Shown here piece after piece: positions 5,571 through 6,999 of a stretch of DNA of 6,999 nt. How positions within the stretch are numbered: position 1 is the stretch's first letter; each line of letters begins with the position of its first letter. This DNA is from DHVE2 group archaeon (GTDB lineage Archaea; Thermoplasmatota; Thermoplasmata; Thermoplasmatales; Aciduliprofundaceae), in NCBI GenBank assembly GCA_015522955.1, contig WALG01000105.1, forward strand, positions 1-6,999, in the 5' to 3' direction. A program made the translations under genes and the position numbers. The notes under the pieces are model-generated. The model did not search any database, had not been told where the DNA came from, and saw nothing but the letters and a program-made list of their open reading frames with translations.

Positions 5571-6383
5571 GCCTCGTTCCACCGGAAGAATCAGGCAGGA
5601 TGGACCACCTGAACCCTTTACAAACTCGGATAGGTCAAGTGGAAATACTTCATATCCACATTCATTTAACTTCTTCTTTACCTTCATATTTCTTTTCTCG
5701 ATTATTATGTTCTCATTACCCAGATAAATCACATTCCCCGTTATGAAGGATCTGCAATCAAGCCATAATACTTCAAAACCTCTCAACAACTCCTTCGGGA
5801 TGCTCCTGCAAGCGAGAATTTTATCCTCTCCAATAATGGTCATGGCACCTCCCAGATGAAGATGTATATCGGGCACCGAAATCTTGCGGGTTTCATATCC
5901 CCACTCTTCGAGGATTTTAGAGAGTTGCTCTGCCCCGCTTTTATTGGTTCTTGTGGATATGCCAATGAAAAATACAGGATATGCTGCTAATAGGTCTCCC
6001 CCCTCTGCGGTTCCGGGTGCTCTGATCTCTCCTATCTTTTGTAGGTTCATATCTCCAAGAATCTTAGCCATATACGTATCTTCACCTCTCCTTGTGGGCA
6101 GGCCCATTCGGAGTTGGATAAACGCGTCTCCTAGGGGAAGGGCTGTGTCCATGCTAAATACCGAGTTTGGATGTCCCTTTAATTCAGGTACCCTGATAAC
6201 TCTTGCCCCTGCATTCTCCATAACTTTTCTTAACCTCTCATGCTGCTTCTTTGCTTTCTCTTTATTGGCAACTTCCCTTATATTGTGTTCTCTAAGATTC
6301 TCTACCTTAAAATACTCTATCTTGGGAGGAGTCACTATAACTTTACGAAGGCGCCATCCCTCGTGGCTTATTGCTTTAGGCAT
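5568..6383 (-). CDS. DDAH-like guanidino-group hydrolase (amidinotransferase superfamily)
   Basis: A 271-residue pentein-fold enzyme resembling N-omega,N-omega-dimethylarginine dimethylaminohydrolase, which hydrolyses methylated arginines to citrulline. Family blocks appear in order: SMDTALPLGD (77-86, substrate-binding Asp79), RMGLPTRRGED (92-102), APGTAEGGDLL (122-132), GISTRTNKSGAEQL (141-154), HLHLGGAMT (174-182), and GSGGPSCLILP (257-267) near the C-terminus. The implied catalytic triad is Glu127, His176 and Cys263, all present, so the enzyme looks active. Human DDAH has a glutamate before the substrate Asp; here it is Met78. HL is followed by GG rather than KS. Both may alter substrate choice, so methylarginine, arginine, agmatine or another guanidine compound are all possible. 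The ATG at 6383 fits a leaderless transcript from a TATA box 25 bases upstream. Superfamily is secure; the substrate is inferred. It lies 30 bases upstream of cysS. Confidence 0.85.
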   Translation of the reverse strand: MPKAISHEGWRLRKVIVTPPKIEYFKVENLREHNIREVANKEKAKKQHERLRKVMENAGARVIRVPELKGHPNSVFSMDTALPLGDAFIQLRMGLPTRRGEDTYMAKILGDMNLQKIGEIRAPGTAEGGDLLAAYPVFFIGISTRTNKSGAEQLSKILEEWGYETRKISVPDIHLHLGGAMTIIGEDKILACRSIPKELLRGFEVLWLDCRSFITGNVIYLGNENIIIEKRNMKVKKKLNECGYEVFPLDLSEFVKGSGGPSCLILPVERG

Positions 6384-6403
6384 AGAGGACCATGGATTTC
6401 GAG

Positions 6404-6411
6404 ATATTTAA
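6404..6411 (-). promoter_or_regulatory. TATA box of the DDAH-like gene (leaderless)
   Basis: The minus strand TTAAATAT is centred about 25 bases upstream of the ATG at 6383, so transcription should begin at the start codon. No ribosome binding site precedes the ATG. Confidence 0.55.
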
Positions 6412-6493
6412 GATTCTGCTAAATTCATTTCCCAGGCACTGCTTTCTTTGCAAATTTTCCAATTTTTAGATGAAGTTGAATTACACCGGTATC

Positions 6494-6503
6494 TTTTTAT
6501 AAA
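6494..6503 (-). promoter_or_regulatory. Second TATA-like element, at the end of the HicA-like ORF
   Basis: The minus strand TTTATAAAAA is a strong TATA match that overlaps the stop codon of the HicA-like ORF. It would start a transcript near 6472, about 90 bases upstream of the DDAH-like gene. It could be an alternative promoter, or a chance result of the Tyr-Leu-stop codons. Confidence 0.25.
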
Positions 6504-6646
6504 TACTTTGCAAAATCATCAATATCAACCTTGGCGAGTTTTAAAACTCCTTTTAAAGTACCTATCTTGAGTTCTTTGTGCATACCCTTCCTACCTGTTA
6601 TCTGAAAACCGAATTTGTTGCATAAAATTTTAACTACTTGAGCCAT
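6497..6646 (-). pseudogene. HicA-like (YcfA-type) toxin remnant, internally deleted
   Basis: A 49-codon frame. Residues 1-21 (MAQVVKILCNKFGFQITGRK, then Gly) match the start of archaeal HicA-like proteins, which run VVKIL..KFGF...GRKGSH. Residues 22-49 (MHKELKIGTLKGVLKLAKVD and following) match the end, which runs VP(M/L)H.ELK.GTL..IL. The part that should lie between, roughly the GSH catalytic-histidine strand and the central beta strands, is absent, so the two ends are joined in frame. HicA toxins are small double-stranded-RNA-binding-fold ribonucleases that cleave mRNA using that histidine, so this copy is probably inactive. No HicB-like antitoxin is visible beside it. It overlaps the end of the 34-codon ORF upstream by 13 bases. 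The family match is from memory of the motif, and the deletion is inferred from expected length. Confidence 0.6.
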
Positions 6647-6738
6647 TTCACATAGAACTCTATGAATTTCAGGTGCTCCTCAAAATTTCTGCGCTTTATC
6701 TCCTCCATTTCCTTAAGGTCTATTCCCGGGGTTTTCAT
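6634..6738 (-). CDS. Small conserved-looking protein (34 aa), possibly truncated
   Basis: The frame starts at ATG 6738, inside the stop codon of the upstream fragment (ATGA), and encodes a charged peptide beginning MKTPGIDLKEMEEIKRRNFE and ending FYVKWLK. Similar N-termini occur, as far as I recall, on archaeal hypothetical proteins of about 60-80 residues encoded next to nucleotidyltransferase-like genes, in which a Trp-rich segment follows. Here a TAG ends the frame right after WLK, and the HicA-like ORF begins in another frame, so this copy may be shortened. No function is assigned. The ATGA overlap implies that the two upstream pieces were once translationally coupled. Confidence 0.4.
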   Translation of the reverse strand: MKTPGIDLKEMEEIKRRNFEEHLKFIEFYVKWLK

Positions 6739-6999
6739 CCGAGATACCTTCTTGCGGGATTCTCAACCCTAAGAAGCCTTATCAAATTTTTGAATTTCTC
6801 CATATTCAAAGATTCTATGGAAAGTTCGTAAAGATGCTTTGCATCCTCTATATCCTTCTCACTTCCTAAGTATAATTTAAGGCAATTTACATTTCAACAT
6901 CTGAAATTCTTAAAACCTGAGGCTCCACCTTAATGGGTGAAATGGTATCAATTACCCACTTCGTTTTCGCGTCTATCACAACTTAAGCAAGATATAGAG
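6735..6999 (-). pseudogene. Frameshifted C-terminal part of a putative nucleotidyltransferase-type (antitoxin-like) protein
   Basis: Two adjacent reading frames look coding but are not joined. The first (6979-6887) reads VIDAKTKWVIDTISPIKVEP and on to a TAA. The second (6893-6735) reads NVNCLKLYLGSEKDIEDAKH, continues LYELSIESLNMEKFKNLIRL and ends in TGA. The KLYLGSEKDIEDAKHLYEL segment is characteristic, as I remember it, of the C-terminal part of archaeal nucleotidyltransferase-like proteins related to the AbiEii/DUF6036 group. The second frame has a stop just upstream and no good start codon, and the first frame also meets a TAA near the window edge. At least one frameshift is therefore needed, and probably more. 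The gene begins beyond the right edge. The family is a moderate-confidence guess; the disrupted frame is visible directly. Confidence 0.45.

Noticed and set aside
5884..6411. A 175-codon open frame on the plus strand across the DDAH-like gene
   Set aside because: It is the antisense shadow of a gene with all family motifs in order; the apparent protein is not recognisable.
6425..6496. An open stretch continuing in the same frame after the HicA-like stop (KDTGVIQLHLKIGKFAKKAV and on to a TGA)
   Set aside because: It could suggest readthrough or a longer ancestral protein, but HicA proteins normally end at about the KYL position and the stretch matches nothing I recognise.

Overview
The window looks like chromosomal DNA from a euryarchaeon, most likely the Thermoplasmata side and perhaps an Aciduliprofundum-like (DHVE2) organism. 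Three things support an archaeon: an unmistakable archaeal RadA recombinase, TATA-type promoter boxes about 25 bases from the inferred transcript starts, and GGTGA ribosome binding sites. The lineage guess is inference and no database was searched.

Layout from left to right. (1) A leftward cluster (positions 1912 to 1) holds a TrmJ-type SPOUT RNA 2'-O-methyltransferase, a DUF2721-like membrane protein that overlaps it by 4 bases, and the N-terminal beta-propeller part of an S9-family serine peptidase that runs off the left edge. (2) A 247-base divergent intergenic region (1913-2159) holds promoters for both directions and a set of short direct and inverted repeats. (3) Two rightward genes follow: a bacterial-type (class I) phosphorylating GAPDH and radA, each with its own TATA box and GGTGA site. 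(4) Convergent with radA, and separated from it by one base, are two leftward genes: cysteinyl-tRNA synthetase (cysS) and, upstream of it, a DDAH-like guanidino hydrolase with an apparently intact Glu-His-Cys triad. (5) The last 500 bases on the minus strand look like a decaying toxin-antitoxin type module: a frameshifted C-terminal piece of a putative nucleotidyltransferase, an ATGA-coupled 34-codon ORF, and a HicA-like ORF whose middle, including the catalytic-histidine segment, is missing.

Most of the window is housekeeping: central carbon metabolism (gap), recombination (radA), translation and RNA modification (cysS, trmJ) and protein turnover (S9 peptidase). No strong candidate for a wholly new system was found. 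The points most worth a second look are the eroded HicA/nucleotidyltransferase module, the bacterial-type GAPDH in an archaeal setting, the repeat arrangement in the trmJ/gap intergenic region, and an apparent split between leaderless genes and genes with a very short GGTGA-bearing leader.
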